Shown: piece after piece, positions 5,870 through 12,003 of the stretch
Position numbering within the stretch: the stretch's first letter is position 1
Layout of the letters: every line of letters starts with the position of its first letter
Source of the DNA: JBDTLH01 sp039934875
GTDB taxonomy: Bacteria > Acidobacteriota > Terriglobia > Terriglobales > Acidobacteriaceae
NCBI GenBank assembly: GCA_039934875.1
Contig: JBDTLH010000131.1
Coordinates: forward strand, 1-12,003
Length of the DNA: 12,003 nt
Direction: 5' to 3'
Program-made: the position numbers and the translations under genes
Notes under the pieces: model-generated
The model's database searches: none
What the model saw: the letters and a program-made list of their open reading frames with translations, nothing else
What the model was told of the DNA's origin: nothing

Positions 5870-6215
5870 GATATACATAAGCGGAATCACTCACCAGGCT
5901 ATTCAGTTGGGTCGGTGGCTCAGTCTCGATACCGTGGAAGCTTTGCCGGAAATCTCTTACTCTTGAATCATTCGGGCTGACCAGTGACATGTCAATCGCA
6001 GGCAAGTTGTTTCCGAGCGCCTTCCGCAGAGCGGAGTAGGCCTTTAGAGGGCCGATCGTATCAACTGCGGGAGTTGCAATCAGCAACCGCCAATACAAAG
6101 CTTCATGTGAATAAACCCATATTGCCGCGGGAATTTCAAAGCCGATCGCCTCCAGCTCCGCAATCACGCGGTCACCACTCTTGATTTCGGCCGGGTTGAG
6201 TTGTCTTAGAAACAT
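5862..6215 (-). CDS. Unknown 117-aa protein, partner of the HEPN-like gene
   Basis: I do not recognise a named family. The 117-residue protein starts MFLRQLNPAEIKSGDRVIAEL and has a predicted helix, then alternating strands (PAAIWVYS, ALYWRLLIATPAV). A middle motif follows, GPLKAYSALRKALG (about 56-69), then a strand-like segment with DMSLVSPNDSRVRDF and a mostly polar end (VSDSAYVYRV). No nucleotidyltransferase GSxxxG motif, helix-turn-helix, signal peptide or membrane helix is visible, so it is not an obvious MNT-type antitoxin. The ATG at 6213-6215 follows the stop codon of the upstream HEPN-like gene after a single base (TGA-T-ATG), so the two are co-transcribed and probably coupled. GC content is visibly lower than in the flanking genes (for example 27 of 60 bases in 6061-6120). 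A role as partner or antidote of the HEPN-like protein is an inference from the pairing alone. Confidence 0.75.
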   Translation of the reverse strand: MFLRQLNPAEIKSGDRVIAELEAIGFEIPAAIWVYSHEALYWRLLIATPAVDTIGPLKAYSALRKALGNNLPAIDMSLVSPNDSRVRDFRQSFHGIETEPPTQLNSLVSDSAYVYRV

Positions 6216-6216
6216 A

Positions 6217-6633
6217 TCACCAATAGGCCTTTATCCATGGGATTATTCCGGAAGCTGGATCGGTAGCGGCTTTATAAAAATCATGCGCAAACGTGGGCGA
6301 AACAACACCAGTATATCGCGAGTCCACAGTCCAGGCCCGAACCAGTGACCAGCTATCGCTGAATGCCACATCGCTCCCGATCCTCGATTCCAATTGCGCT
6401 TTCAATCCTGCAAAGCTTAGGAGCTTAGTCAAATCATGCTGGTAGAAGTCTCTACAGAAATCTCGCTCCGGTACCGTCGCTGTTTCTACACGTTTGGCTC
6501 CAACCACCTTAATAGCGCACTCGACGGCGATTCCCGTCAGATAATAGGCTGTTGCGTTTCTATCCGCGTCTAACAGGATTCCGGCATCCGACAATTTTTG
6601 CTCGCAAAGTACTTCGAGGTCTGAAGCAGTCAT
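6217..6633 (-). CDS. HEPN-domain-like protein
   Basis: The 138-residue, mostly helical protein has the look of a small HEPN protein. It has a first helix (LEVLCEQKLSDAGILL) and then the characteristic RNATAYYLTGIAVECAIKVV (25-44), where small residues and an E-C-A-I-K pack the four-helix core. HDLTKLLSFAGL follows at about 66-77. Tryptophans recur in the second half (W95, W101, RY106-107, and a final WIKAYW). RDFYQH at 61-66 fits the R-x4-H pattern of HEPN ribonucleases, with a polar residue after Arg, though it lies earlier in the chain than in well-studied toxins; activity is therefore uncertain. HEPN proteins include RNase toxins and abortive-infection effectors. Local GC is about 50% against 60-70% in neighbours, which suggests transfer. 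The ATG lies at 6631-6633 inside a CATG shared with the divergent gene; no Shine-Dalgarno sequence is visible. Confidence 0.75.
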   Translation of the reverse strand: MTASDLEVLCEQKLSDAGILLDADRNATAYYLTGIAVECAIKVVGAKRVETATVPERDFCRDFYQHDLTKLLSFAGLKAQLESRIGSDVAFSDSWSLVRAWTVDSRYTGVVSPTFAHDFYKAATDPASGIIPWIKAYW

Positions 6634-7435
6634 GAGAAGAGTTCAGGTTTTCCTATTTGTAATGGTTGCGGCAATTGTAGCAGCAACTCAGGCTCCGCCA
6701 GCCCAGTTCACCATCGCTCCGCAGGGGCAGGAGGACCCAGGCTCGAAGCTGGCGCGCTCGGTCATGGATCGCACCATCCAGGCGTTGGGCGGCGAAGCCT
6801 ACATGAATATCCATGATGTGTATCAGCAGGGGCAGTCGGGTGGCTACACACGGCAGGGGGCGACGGACGGCACCGTCCCCTTCTGGCGCTGGTTCGAGTT
6901 CCCGGATAAAGAACGCGCCGAGCTGCTGAAGACCCACGAGTGGGTCATCGTCTATAACGGCGACAAGGCATGGGACATTACTTACCATGGCACAAAACCG
7001 CTTGCGGCGGATGATTTGAAGCAGTATCTGGATCGGCGCAGCCATTCCGTCGATGCGGTGCTGCGCGGGTGGGTGCGCGATCCCCGGACGATTTACTTTT
7101 CCAATGGAGAACTGTTCGCCGCAGCCAAGCAATGCTATTCCGTGACCCTGATTAACGGCAGCAATCAAAGCGTCACCCTGCTGCTGGACAAGCAAACCTA
7201 TCTTCCGGTGAAGAAATCGTGGTCGGAGCGCGATCAGTTCAAAGAAAAATTCACCGAAGAAGAGATCTTCGACCAATATCGCGATGTTCAGGGCTTCCAG
7301 ACTGCGTTTGTGACCTCGCGATTGCGCGACGGGCATATGACAGGGCAGCGCTACCTCAGCAGAGTGGTCTATAACTTCCGGGTCCCGCCGGAGATATTCA
7401 CCACGGAATTCAAGAAGTCCGCGCCGATACCATAG
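6632..7435 (+). CDS. Secreted LolA-like (outer-membrane lipoprotein-sorting-like) protein
   Basis: The product has 267 residues with a clear signal peptide (MRRVQVFLFVMVAAIVAATQA, cleavage probably near residue 20). The mature part begins with a helix (LARSVMDRTIQALGGEAYMNIHDV). A series of antiparallel strands with aromatic pairs follows: FWRWFEFPDKERAEL, EWVIVYNGDKAWDITY, RTIYFSNG, VTLLLDKQTYLPVKKSW and RYLSRVVYNFRVPPEIFT. The order helix, Y/F-x-D strands, D-x-x-T-x-L-P-V and terminal VPPEIF is typical of LolA/LolB/RseB-fold periplasmic proteins that bind lipid or lipoprotein. Such proteins are common in acidobacteria, usually with unknown substrates. The ATG at 6632-6634 overlaps the start codon of the opposite-strand HEPN-like gene; GAGG at 6616-6619 is 12 bp upstream, a weak ribosome site. 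The ATG at 6662 would destroy the signal peptide's charged end and is less likely. Confidence 0.75.
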   Translation: MRRVQVFLFVMVAAIVAATQAPPAQFTIAPQGQEDPGSKLARSVMDRTIQALGGEAYMNIHDVYQQGQSGGYTRQGATDGTVPFWRWFEFPDKERAELLKTHEWVIVYNGDKAWDITYHGTKPLAADDLKQYLDRRSHSVDAVLRGWVRDPRTIYFSNGELFAAAKQCYSVTLINGSNQSVTLLLDKQTYLPVKKSWSERDQFKEKFTEEEIFDQYRDVQGFQTAFVTSRLRDGHMTGQRYLSRVVYNFRVPPEIFTTEFKKSAPIP

Positions 7436-7490
7436 GCGTACGGCGCAGCCCGCGGAACTCTGTGTTAAGCCCGTTCCTTTCGGACTGTCC

Positions 7491-9047
7491 TCACACTGCC
7501 GTGCGCACCGCTCGTTTGCGGAAGACGACGCGCAGCTCCTGGCGCCAGCGCTCATCAAGCCCCACCACGGTGCAATCGATATCAGGGGAAAGATAGCGCA
7601 AGAGCGTATCGGTCGAGGGATGGATGTGCAGGGCGGGCGCCACCAGCAGCAGCAGCGGCGGCTGGGGGCTGAGCTCGATTCCATCGAAGTAACCAAATTG
7701 CGCGAACTCGCCGCGCTGCTGGTGATAACGCACCCGCGACCAGTAATCGAGGCCTTGCAGCGGCAGATGAAGGTCTTCTTCCGCCTTCAATTCGATGACC
7801 ACCAGGCGTCCATCGTGGGTGGCGCAGAGCACGTCGATCATGGCGCGGTCGGAGGAGGAGAAGGCGGGGACCTGGGAGTACACCCGAGCGGGGGAGAGGC
7901 GCTGATCGATTTTGTCCACAGCGGCTGCGACCATGGACTCAAGCCAGCGCTCCGGCTGCATGCGCCACAGGGGGTCTTTGGGGGCATTGGCGCCATTGCC
8001 GCCCCGGCTGCGGGCAACGCGTCCCACCATATCGCGGAACAGGGCGGTGTTTTCTTCCTTCAAGGTGGTGGCATTTGGGCCGATGCCGAAGGTGATCTCA
8101 TTCGCGGGGGCAACCTGCAACGAGTTACCGCTTCCACAGGTGGTGCGAGCGCGAGCGAATTCAAGCCCGTGCATGCGGAACGATAACTCGCCGGAAGAGA
8201 CGGCGACGGCGTCGAAATCGGGCGTCAGCTCTCCGATCAGGGCGATGTCGGCGGCGAAGCGATCACGGACCCGCTGCTCGTGCATCGAACGTACCAGCCG
8301 GGTTGCGATATTGCCGCAATCAAATATATCCATGCGCGCGATCGTCTCTTCGCGCTGATCAAGCTCCCAGACTTCAAGCTTCATAAGATGGTGGTTGAGG
8401 TGGGCGGCGCGCTGGCGAACGACCTGGCTCGATCCGGCGGGAAGAAAGAGCTTGAGCCCGTGGAACGCCCGATCGGCGGCATAGCGTTCGCGCAGATAAT
8501 CGAGCCACAGGATGCCGACGCTGAGCGCGCCGTCAACGGCGGCCTGGGTCTCTTCCGCATTGACGCCCAGGCACGCCCAGGCGGTGCGTCCGGCGCTCGG
8601 CATGATCATGCCCCGCGAATACACCGGGCCAAAGCTCTTTTCCAGGTCGGCTTTATTGCTGAAGGAAGCTGCTTTTACGCCGGGAAAGTTGCGCTCCATC
8701 GTCCGTTCCAGCAGCCGCTGATACTGGTCCCGCGTGAGCTGGAGCGCGCTGGCGGTGCGCCGCTCGCGTTGGCGGACAATCTCCATGCGGGTGGGCTTGG
8801 TCTGGCCGAAGCGCTGCACCGTAAGCCGTAGTGAGTTGGGCTTCTGCTCCGCGCCTATGATGCGCCGCATCGCGTTGCGCTCCGCGGACCAGAGATGCAG
8901 CAGGCAACGCCCGTGCTCGCTGCTGATCGAATATTTCGCGTTGCAAAAATCGAAGGCAACTTCGCCCTCCTCAATCACCGCCGGAGAAGGCGACGCAATA
9001 ATGAATTCTTCGATCGTGCGGGAGAGCGAGACCGCGTCCACGGACAT
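7491..9047 (-). CDS. Unknown protein with C-terminal PD-(D/E)XK nuclease-like domain
   Basis: The C-terminal third carries the ordered residues of a PD-(D/E)XK nuclease core: E370 in a helix (ERWLESMV), D405 (MIDVL), E419 and K421 (VVIELK) and Q431 (LQGLDYW), numbering from the chosen start. These metal-binding enzymes cut DNA or RNA, and the D...ExK...Q spacing looks intact. The N-terminal 350 residues are unfamiliar. About 20-100 is strand-rich with basic stretches (RFGQTKPTRMEIVRQRERR). A helical region follows, and then an alpha/beta region with HGLKLFLPAGSSQVVRQRAAHLN. No transmembrane helix or signal peptide is seen. The start is set at the ATG at 9045-9047 (518 aa) because GAGGA sits 6 bp upstream; a longer frame to 9095 lacks such support. 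It converges on the LolA-like gene and diverges from the DUF971 gene with 89 bp between. A DNA repair or defence role is possible but unproven. Confidence 0.75.
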   Translation of the reverse strand: MSVDAVSLSRTIEEFIIASPSPAVIEEGEVAFDFCNAKYSISSEHGRCLLHLWSAERNAMRRIIGAEQKPNSLRLTVQRFGQTKPTRMEIVRQRERRTASALQLTRDQYQRLLERTMERNFPGVKAASFSNKADLEKSFGPVYSRGMIMPSAGRTAWACLGVNAEETQAAVDGALSVGILWLDYLRERYAADRAFHGLKLFLPAGSSQVVRQRAAHLNHHLMKLEVWELDQREETIARMDIFDCGNIATRLVRSMHEQRVRDRFAADIALIGELTPDFDAVAVSSGELSFRMHGLEFARARTTCGSGNSLQVAPANEITFGIGPNATTLKEENTALFRDMVGRVARSRGGNGANAPKDPLWRMQPERWLESMVAAAVDKIDQRLSPARVYSQVPAFSSSDRAMIDVLCATHDGRLVVIELKAEEDLHLPLQGLDYWSRVRYHQQRGEFAQFGYFDGIELSPQPPLLLLVAPALHIHPSTDTLLRYLSPDIDCTVVGLDERWRQELRVVFRKRAVRTAV

Positions 9048-9053
9048 AGCAAA

Positions 9054-9058
9054 TCCTC
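9054..9058 (-). promoter_or_regulatory. Ribosome binding site deciding the nuclease-like gene start
   Basis: On the minus strand GAGGA lies 6 bp before the ATG at 9045-9047, optimal Shine-Dalgarno spacing. It favours a 518-aa product over the 534-aa reading that starts at 9095. Confidence 0.65.
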
Positions 9059-9136
9059 GGTAGCTTCTTCGGAAAGCTTGGCGGCCCAGCTTCAAGTTAG
9101 CACAGCAGCCCCCGCCAGAGGTGCGAAAATAGAGCT

Positions 9137-9550
9137 ATGAGCCACGAAGGCATTAAGTTTGGCGAGCGTCATAGCGACGACCCTGAAATCGCCCAGGGCA
9201 AGGTTGAGCTCTCATCCCAGGCGATCACCCCGAAGGCGGTCCGCGTGAACTTGACCGAGGGCAGCGGCATGGAGATCGACTGGAAAGACGGCCATCACTC
9301 CCACTATGGATTCAAGTGGCTGCGCGACGCCTGCCCCTGCGCGCTATGCAACGACAAGCGCGAAAAGCAGGGCCGGCAGCCGGGTGAGCCGGAGCCGCCG
9401 CAGCCGGCAGCCCTGCCCATGTTCAAAGCTCCGGCGCGTCCCGAGGAGGTCATTCCCGTGGGAAGGTATGCCATCTCCTTCCGCTGGAATGACGGCCATC
9501 AGCATGGAATTTACTCCTGGGAATATCTGCGGCGGTACTCTGCTTCTTAG
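9137..9550 (+). CDS. DUF971 (gamma-butyrobetaine hydroxylase N-terminal-like) protein
   Basis: The product has 137 residues. A DUF971 domain covers about 30-134: a first half with MEIDWKDGHHSHYGFKWLRDACPCALC (about 45-71), an insertion rich in Pro and Glu (about 78-104), and a second half VGRYAISFRWNDGHQHGIYSWEYLRR (108-133). The two half-repeats WxDGH and the C-P-C-x-x-C cluster (C66, C68, C71) are diagnostic. In known proteins this domain forms the zinc-binding N-terminus of gamma-butyrobetaine hydroxylases, and it is fused to the Mrp-type ATPase in plant HCF101, a protein that transfers iron-sulfur clusters. As a stand-alone protein its function is unknown; an Fe-S or metal-related role is an inference. 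The first 28 residues are poorly conserved and polar. AGAG at 9131-9134 is very close to the ATG; AGAGGTG at 9117-9123 is rather far. Confidence 0.88.
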   Translation: MSHEGIKFGERHSDDPEIAQGKVELSSQAITPKAVRVNLTEGSGMEIDWKDGHHSHYGFKWLRDACPCALCNDKREKQGRQPGEPEPPQPAALPMFKAPARPEEVIPVGRYAISFRWNDGHQHGIYSWEYLRRYSAS

Positions 9551-9820
9551 CCCTCGAGCAGTTCTGAGGGCACTACGCACATTGAAGCATTCCGAGCCCG
9601 GCAAGTAGTCCCTGTACTCCCTTTCTCGCTTTTTTGCGTGCCAACGACGGAGGTACTCTGCCTCACCAGAGGCAAAATCGCCCAAAACCCGCCGAATTCC
9701 AGAAGGAAAGATTTTGCTTGCAAAACCAGAGAGGGTAGCGGAGTATGGCAGCCAAGAGTCAACCCTTTTCCGGAAGACGGCCTCCAATATAAATAGATAT
9801 GTAGAGACGTGAGGTTCCCC
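9551..9820. other. 270-bp intergenic region with small hairpins, no gene seen
   Basis: No credible coding frame was found between the DUF971 gene and the small membrane protein gene. Three short dyads are visible. GCCCTC (9550-9555) pairs with GAGGGC (9566-9571), next to the DUF971 stop codon. GCCTC-ACCA-GAGGC (9660-9673) is a perfect small hairpin. TTTTGC and GCAAAA face each other at 9712-9725. None has a following T-tract, so a Rho-independent terminator is not supported. TATAAA at 9788-9793 could be a -10 box for the downstream gene. A small RNA cannot be excluded. Confidence 0.4.
9811..9814 (+). promoter_or_regulatory. Ribosome binding site of the 57-aa membrane protein gene
   Basis: GAGG lies 6 bp before the ATG at 9821. 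This favours the ATG over the in-frame GTG at 9809, and supports the short frame being a real gene. Confidence 0.55.
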
Positions 9821-9994
9821 ATGATACTGCTAAGCTGGATCGCTCTTGTCGTGTGCGTTGTTTTTACGGAACTCTCCCTGCCGCTGGCGCTGTTGCTCAC
9901 CGGGTTTGCCGCGATGCTGGGATGTTCGTTGCTGGCGCTAACCTGTCCGCGACGGCTAAAGGATGATTCGCTCTTTCGCGCAGACGTGATCTAA
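9821..9994 (+). CDS. Small membrane protein, 57 aa
   Basis: The family is not recognised. The 57-residue product is almost entirely hydrophobic up to residue 42 (MILLSWIALVVCVVFTELSL, then PLALLLTGFAAMLGCSLLAL). This would form either one long helix broken at Pro21 or two short membrane helices, followed by a basic and polar tail (PRRLKDDSLFRADVI) that would face the cytoplasm. Evidence for a real gene is the well-spaced GAGG ribosome site, a TATAAA at 9788-9793 and the strongly non-random composition. Against it, there are no recognisable motifs and it is short. It converges on the amidohydrolase gene with 51 bp between stop codons. Confidence 0.55.
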   Translation: MILLSWIALVVCVVFTELSLPLALLLTGFAAMLGCSLLALTCPRRLKDDSLFRADVI

Positions 9995-10017
9995 GCAACC
10001 GCACAGGCCGTCGTTCT

Positions 10018-10034
10018 GCCGCGATTCCAGCGGC
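10018..10034. terminator. Possible bidirectional hairpin between convergent genes
   Basis: GCCGC (10018-10022) and GCGGC (10030-10034) form a 5-bp stem with a 7-base loop in the 51-bp gap between the small membrane protein gene and the amidohydrolase gene. It is well placed to end transcription from either side, but no U-tract follows in either direction, so the call is weak. Confidence 0.3.
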
Positions 10035-10045
10035 GAGCCGGATCA

Positions 10046-11473
10046 TTATCTCAGACCGACTGTCCCATTGGCCGCCTGTATCAGTTTGGCCGAGTCGTAT
10101 CCGACGCCGTCTTTGAATACCACTTCAACATTTTCGATGTCTTTGATGTTCTTCGAGGGATCGCCTTTAATCAGCACCAGGTCGGCGGCTTTGCCTTGCT
10201 CGATAGAGCCGATCTGCCTATCTTCTTCGAGAAACTTTGCACCGTTCATGGTCGCGATGTGGATGGCCTCAATCGGAGTAAACCCGGCTTCGACCAGCAG
10301 TTCGATCTCGCGCTGGTCTCCGTAGCCGGCGATCACGCCGCCGTAGCCGGTGGGATCGAGTCCGGCGAGCAGGGTGCCGCCCTGCTTCACGAACTCATAC
10401 TCAAAATCCTCTTCCAGCTTGAAGAGCTTGGGCCAGGGGGAATTAGGAGTCTTGGCCACGCGCTCACGGATCTGGAGGTATTGGGTGCGCGCCTCGGGCA
10501 GCATGGCGTCAAGCACCCGCTGCTCCATCGAAGCGCGGCCCGGTACGGAGGTCTCGAAGACGGGCAACGTGGAGGTCAGAGCGACATGATGGGCGACGAG
10601 GTCTTTAATCAGTCCCTGAAGTTCAGGACCGTTGGCGTCAAGTTTGTTGAGCACGGTGCTGGCTGCGCCCGGAGTACTGGGGCAGAGGCCGGGCTGCTTG
10701 GCGGGATCGAATTCGGTATCCACAAAGAGCCCGTGTTCGAGGTCGTCAATGCCGAGGGCGGCGGCCTCTTTGAAGCCGATGGAGCAGAGGTGCCCGGTGA
10801 TCTTGAGATGATGGGCATGGGCGGTTTCAATGGCGGCCTTGAGTTCGGCAGGGGTGATGTGCATGTAGGCCTTGAAAGAGGTGGCACCCTCGCTGATCCA
10901 ATAGTTGACGGTGTTGCGCGCGTCCTCCGCGTCCTTCAGCTCGTGCATCTGCAGCGTGAATGAGCCGACGCCCTCCAGATAAGGCCCCGTCACGTGGATC
11001 TTGGGCCCGGGCAACTTGCCCGCGTCAATCGCCTTCTTGAGTTCGAGATCGGTGTAGGGTTCGACCGATCCGGTGGTGCGGATGGTGGTCACGCCTCCGG
11101 CGAGATAGAACTTGGGGAAGCTGGAGGCGTGTTCCGGGTAGAGCGCTTCTTTGGCGGCGGGATTCACGCGCGGCGCGGGATAGTACATGTGGTCGTGCAT
11201 GCCGACGATGCCGGGGATCACGGTGTATCCGGTGCCGTCGATCGCGTTTACACCGCCGGCAATGCCCAGCACATCGGCGCTGATCTTTCCATTCTGAATG
11301 AAGACGGTCTGGTCTTCTAGCGCGGGCTTGCCGGTGCCGTCAATGACGCGCACGTGGGTGATGATGGTGATGGGCTGCGCATACTTCACATATTGCCGCG
11401 CTTCGGGAGAGAGTTGCGGCGATTGGGCGGCTGCGGAGAGGGTGAGCACGACAACGAGAAGTGTTTTCAGCAT
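10046..11473 (-). CDS. Secreted amidohydrolase (imidazolonepropionase/prolidase-like)
   Basis: This is a 475-aa metal-dependent hydrolase of the amidohydrolase superfamily, with a signal peptide (MLKTLLVVVLTLSAAAQ), so it acts outside the cytoplasm. Sequence order fits the family: an N-terminal strand domain with VRVIDGTG (41-48) and VIPGIVGMHDH (85-95), where H93 and H95 form the HxH metal site. Then come K201 (SFKAYM, candidate carboxylated lysine), H228 (ITGHL), H247 (LEHG) and D373 (LLAGLDPTG). The closing IGSIEQGKAADLVLI leads into the strand domain again. A full binuclear site therefore appears present. The substrate is unknown; relatives cut dipeptides, cyclic amides or related compounds. 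The ATG at 11471-11473 is chosen because it gives the signal peptide and does not overlap rsmB; the longer frame to 11569 does. No Shine-Dalgarno sequence is visible; TATCCT lies 9 bp upstream. Confidence 0.9.
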   Translation of the reverse strand: MLKTLLVVVLTLSAAAQSPQLSPEARQYVKYAQPITIITHVRVIDGTGKPALEDQTVFIQNGKISADVLGIAGGVNAIDGTGYTVIPGIVGMHDHMYYPAPRVNPAAKEALYPEHASSFPKFYLAGGVTTIRTTGSVEPYTDLELKKAIDAGKLPGPKIHVTGPYLEGVGSFTLQMHELKDAEDARNTVNYWISEGATSFKAYMHITPAELKAAIETAHAHHLKITGHLCSIGFKEAAALGIDDLEHGLFVDTEFDPAKQPGLCPSTPGAASTVLNKLDANGPELQGLIKDLVAHHVALTSTLPVFETSVPGRASMEQRVLDAMLPEARTQYLQIRERVAKTPNSPWPKLFKLEEDFEYEFVKQGGTLLAGLDPTGYGGVIAGYGDQREIELLVEAGFTPIEAIHIATMNGAKFLEEDRQIGSIEQGKAADLVLIKGDPSKNIKDIENVEVVFKDGVGYDSAKLIQAANGTVGLR

Positions 11474-11529
11474 GGCGGGAGAAGGATAACAGAGGGTAAG
11501 TTTGTCGGGTGTTGCAGAATTCGGGACCG

Positions 11530-12003
11530 CTATGTTTTGCGCAGCACCGCCGCAAAGAACCCATCGCACGATTGCTCTCCTGGGACCGTGCGCAAATATG
11601 GTCCCGACAACATTGCCAACACGCTCTCCGCCGCTACAATCTCGCAGCCCCCCTCGCGCAGCAGCTCTTCCACGACCGCCTCATTCTCTTCCGCCTCCAG
11701 CGAGCAGGTGGAATAGACGAGTATGCCGCCGGGTTGGGCCTGCGCCAAGGCGTTGCGCGCGATTGAGAGTTGCAGGTGGTGAAGTTCGGCGAGTTTCCGC
11801 GGTTGCAGCCGCCACTTGATCTCCGGATTGCGCGCCAGCGTTCCCGTCCCGCTGCAAGGCACATCCGCCAACACCAGATCAAATCCGCCGGCACCTTCAA
11901 AGCGGGTCGCGTCCCCCTGCGCGATCTCCACATTGGGAGCGTTGCAAAGCTTTTTCAACGTCTCCACCCGATGAGGATGAAGTTCGAGTGCCAGAACCTG
12001 CGC
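11530..12003 (-). CDS. rsmB: 16S rRNA m5C967 methyltransferase RsmB, 3' part
   Basis: The C-terminal 157 residues are visible; the gene starts beyond the right edge of the window. The protein uses S-adenosylmethionine to methylate a cytosine in 16S rRNA in the cytoplasm. Visible pieces of the NOL1/NOP2/Sun catalytic fold are LALELHPHR (the acidic residue that binds SAM), QGDATRFE, the motif LADVPCSGTGTLARNPEIKW and LVYSTCSLEAEENEAVV. The two key cysteines, in PCSGTG and STCS, are 50 residues apart, as expected for release and catalytic Cys. NPEIKW after the first Cys favours RsmB over RsmF. The RNA-binding NusB-like N-terminal domain cannot be checked here. The amidohydrolase gene begins 56 bp downstream on the same strand and may be read from the same transcript. 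Confidence 0.85.
   Translation of the reverse strand, partial: AQVLALELHPHRVETLKKLCNAPNVEIAQGDATRFEGAGGFDLVLADVPCSGTGTLARNPEIKWRLQPRKLAELHHLQLSIARNALAQAQPGGILVYSTCSLEAEENEAVVEELLREGGCEIVAAESVLAMLSGPYLRTVPGEQSCDGFFAAVLRKT

Noticed and set aside
7642..7662. CAG-like triplet run in the nuclease-like gene
   Set aside because: Only four to five triplets, encoding a normal leucine stretch in a predicted strand; not comparable to the 11-triplet serine tract.
9062..9092. AGCTT repeated three times at 13-bp spacing between the nuclease-like and DUF971 genes
   Set aside because: The motif is only 5 bp long and partly overlaps the region just upstream of a gene; chance is a sufficient explanation and the period differs from the heptamer arrays.
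9660..9673. Hairpin GCCTC-ACCA-GAGGC as a terminator for the DUF971 gene
   Set aside because: It is over 100 bp from the stop codon and followed by A residues, not T residues, on the + strand.
10196..10963. Open frame of 255 codons opposite the amidohydrolase gene
   Set aside because: It is a Gly/Glu-rich shadow of a well-conserved gene with all metal ligands in the other strand's frame.
11474..11569. 32-residue N-terminal extension of the amidohydrolase
   Set aside because: It would overlap the end of rsmB by 40 bp, lacks a ribosome site and would bury the clear signal peptide inside the protein.

Overview
The window is a high-GC bacterial chromosome segment with short gaps between genes. 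It most resembles an acidobacterium (Acidobacteriota, Terriglobia/Koribacter type). That placement is an inference from style: exported beta-propeller, BON-domain and LolA-like proteins, a secreted amidohydrolase with few Shine-Dalgarno sites, and GC near 60-70% in housekeeping genes. No rRNA, tRNA, CRISPR array or complete insertion sequence was seen.

Layout, left to right. (1) The 3' part of an exported-type beta-propeller protein (1-765, +) converges on rarA (820-2175, -), a replication-stress AAA+ ATPase. An unusual array of 7-bp units fills the 54-bp gap between them. (2) A CDF zinc/cobalt-type metal exporter (2287-3243, -) has a serine-microsatellite and histidine-rich tail. (3) Next is a + strand block: a membrane-anchored BON-domain protein (3380-4003), then fabD (4115-5071), whose stop codon overlaps the start of a FabG-like short-chain reductase (5071-5856). 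FabD supplies malonyl-ACP and the reductase is a plausible ketoacyl reductase partner, so these two probably form a small fatty-acid or lipid unit. (4) A lower-GC two-gene cassette on the - strand (5862-6633) encodes a HEPN-like protein followed, 1 bp later, by a 117-aa unknown protein. It is wedged between neighbours with almost no intergenic space: 5 bp on one side, and overlapping start codons in a CATG on the other. This is the best candidate here for an uncharacterised defence or toxin-antitoxin-like system. (5) A secreted LolA-like protein (6632-7435, +) converges on a 518-aa protein with a C-terminal PD-(D/E)XK nuclease-like domain (7491-9047, -). That gene diverges from a DUF971 gene (9137-9550, +). 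(6) A 270-bp gap leads to a 57-aa membrane protein (9821-9994, +). (7) On the - strand are a secreted amidohydrolase (10046-11473) and, upstream of it, the 3' part of the 16S rRNA m5C methyltransferase gene rsmB (11530 to the window end).

Two cross-cutting patterns stand out. Several intergenic gaps contain imperfect tandem 7-bp units, different in sequence at each site but with the same period. Several genes also have TANNNT-like hexamers 6-10 bp before the start codon and no Shine-Dalgarno sequence, which suggests leaderless or near-leaderless mRNAs. All functional assignments come from reading motifs by eye; no database search was run.
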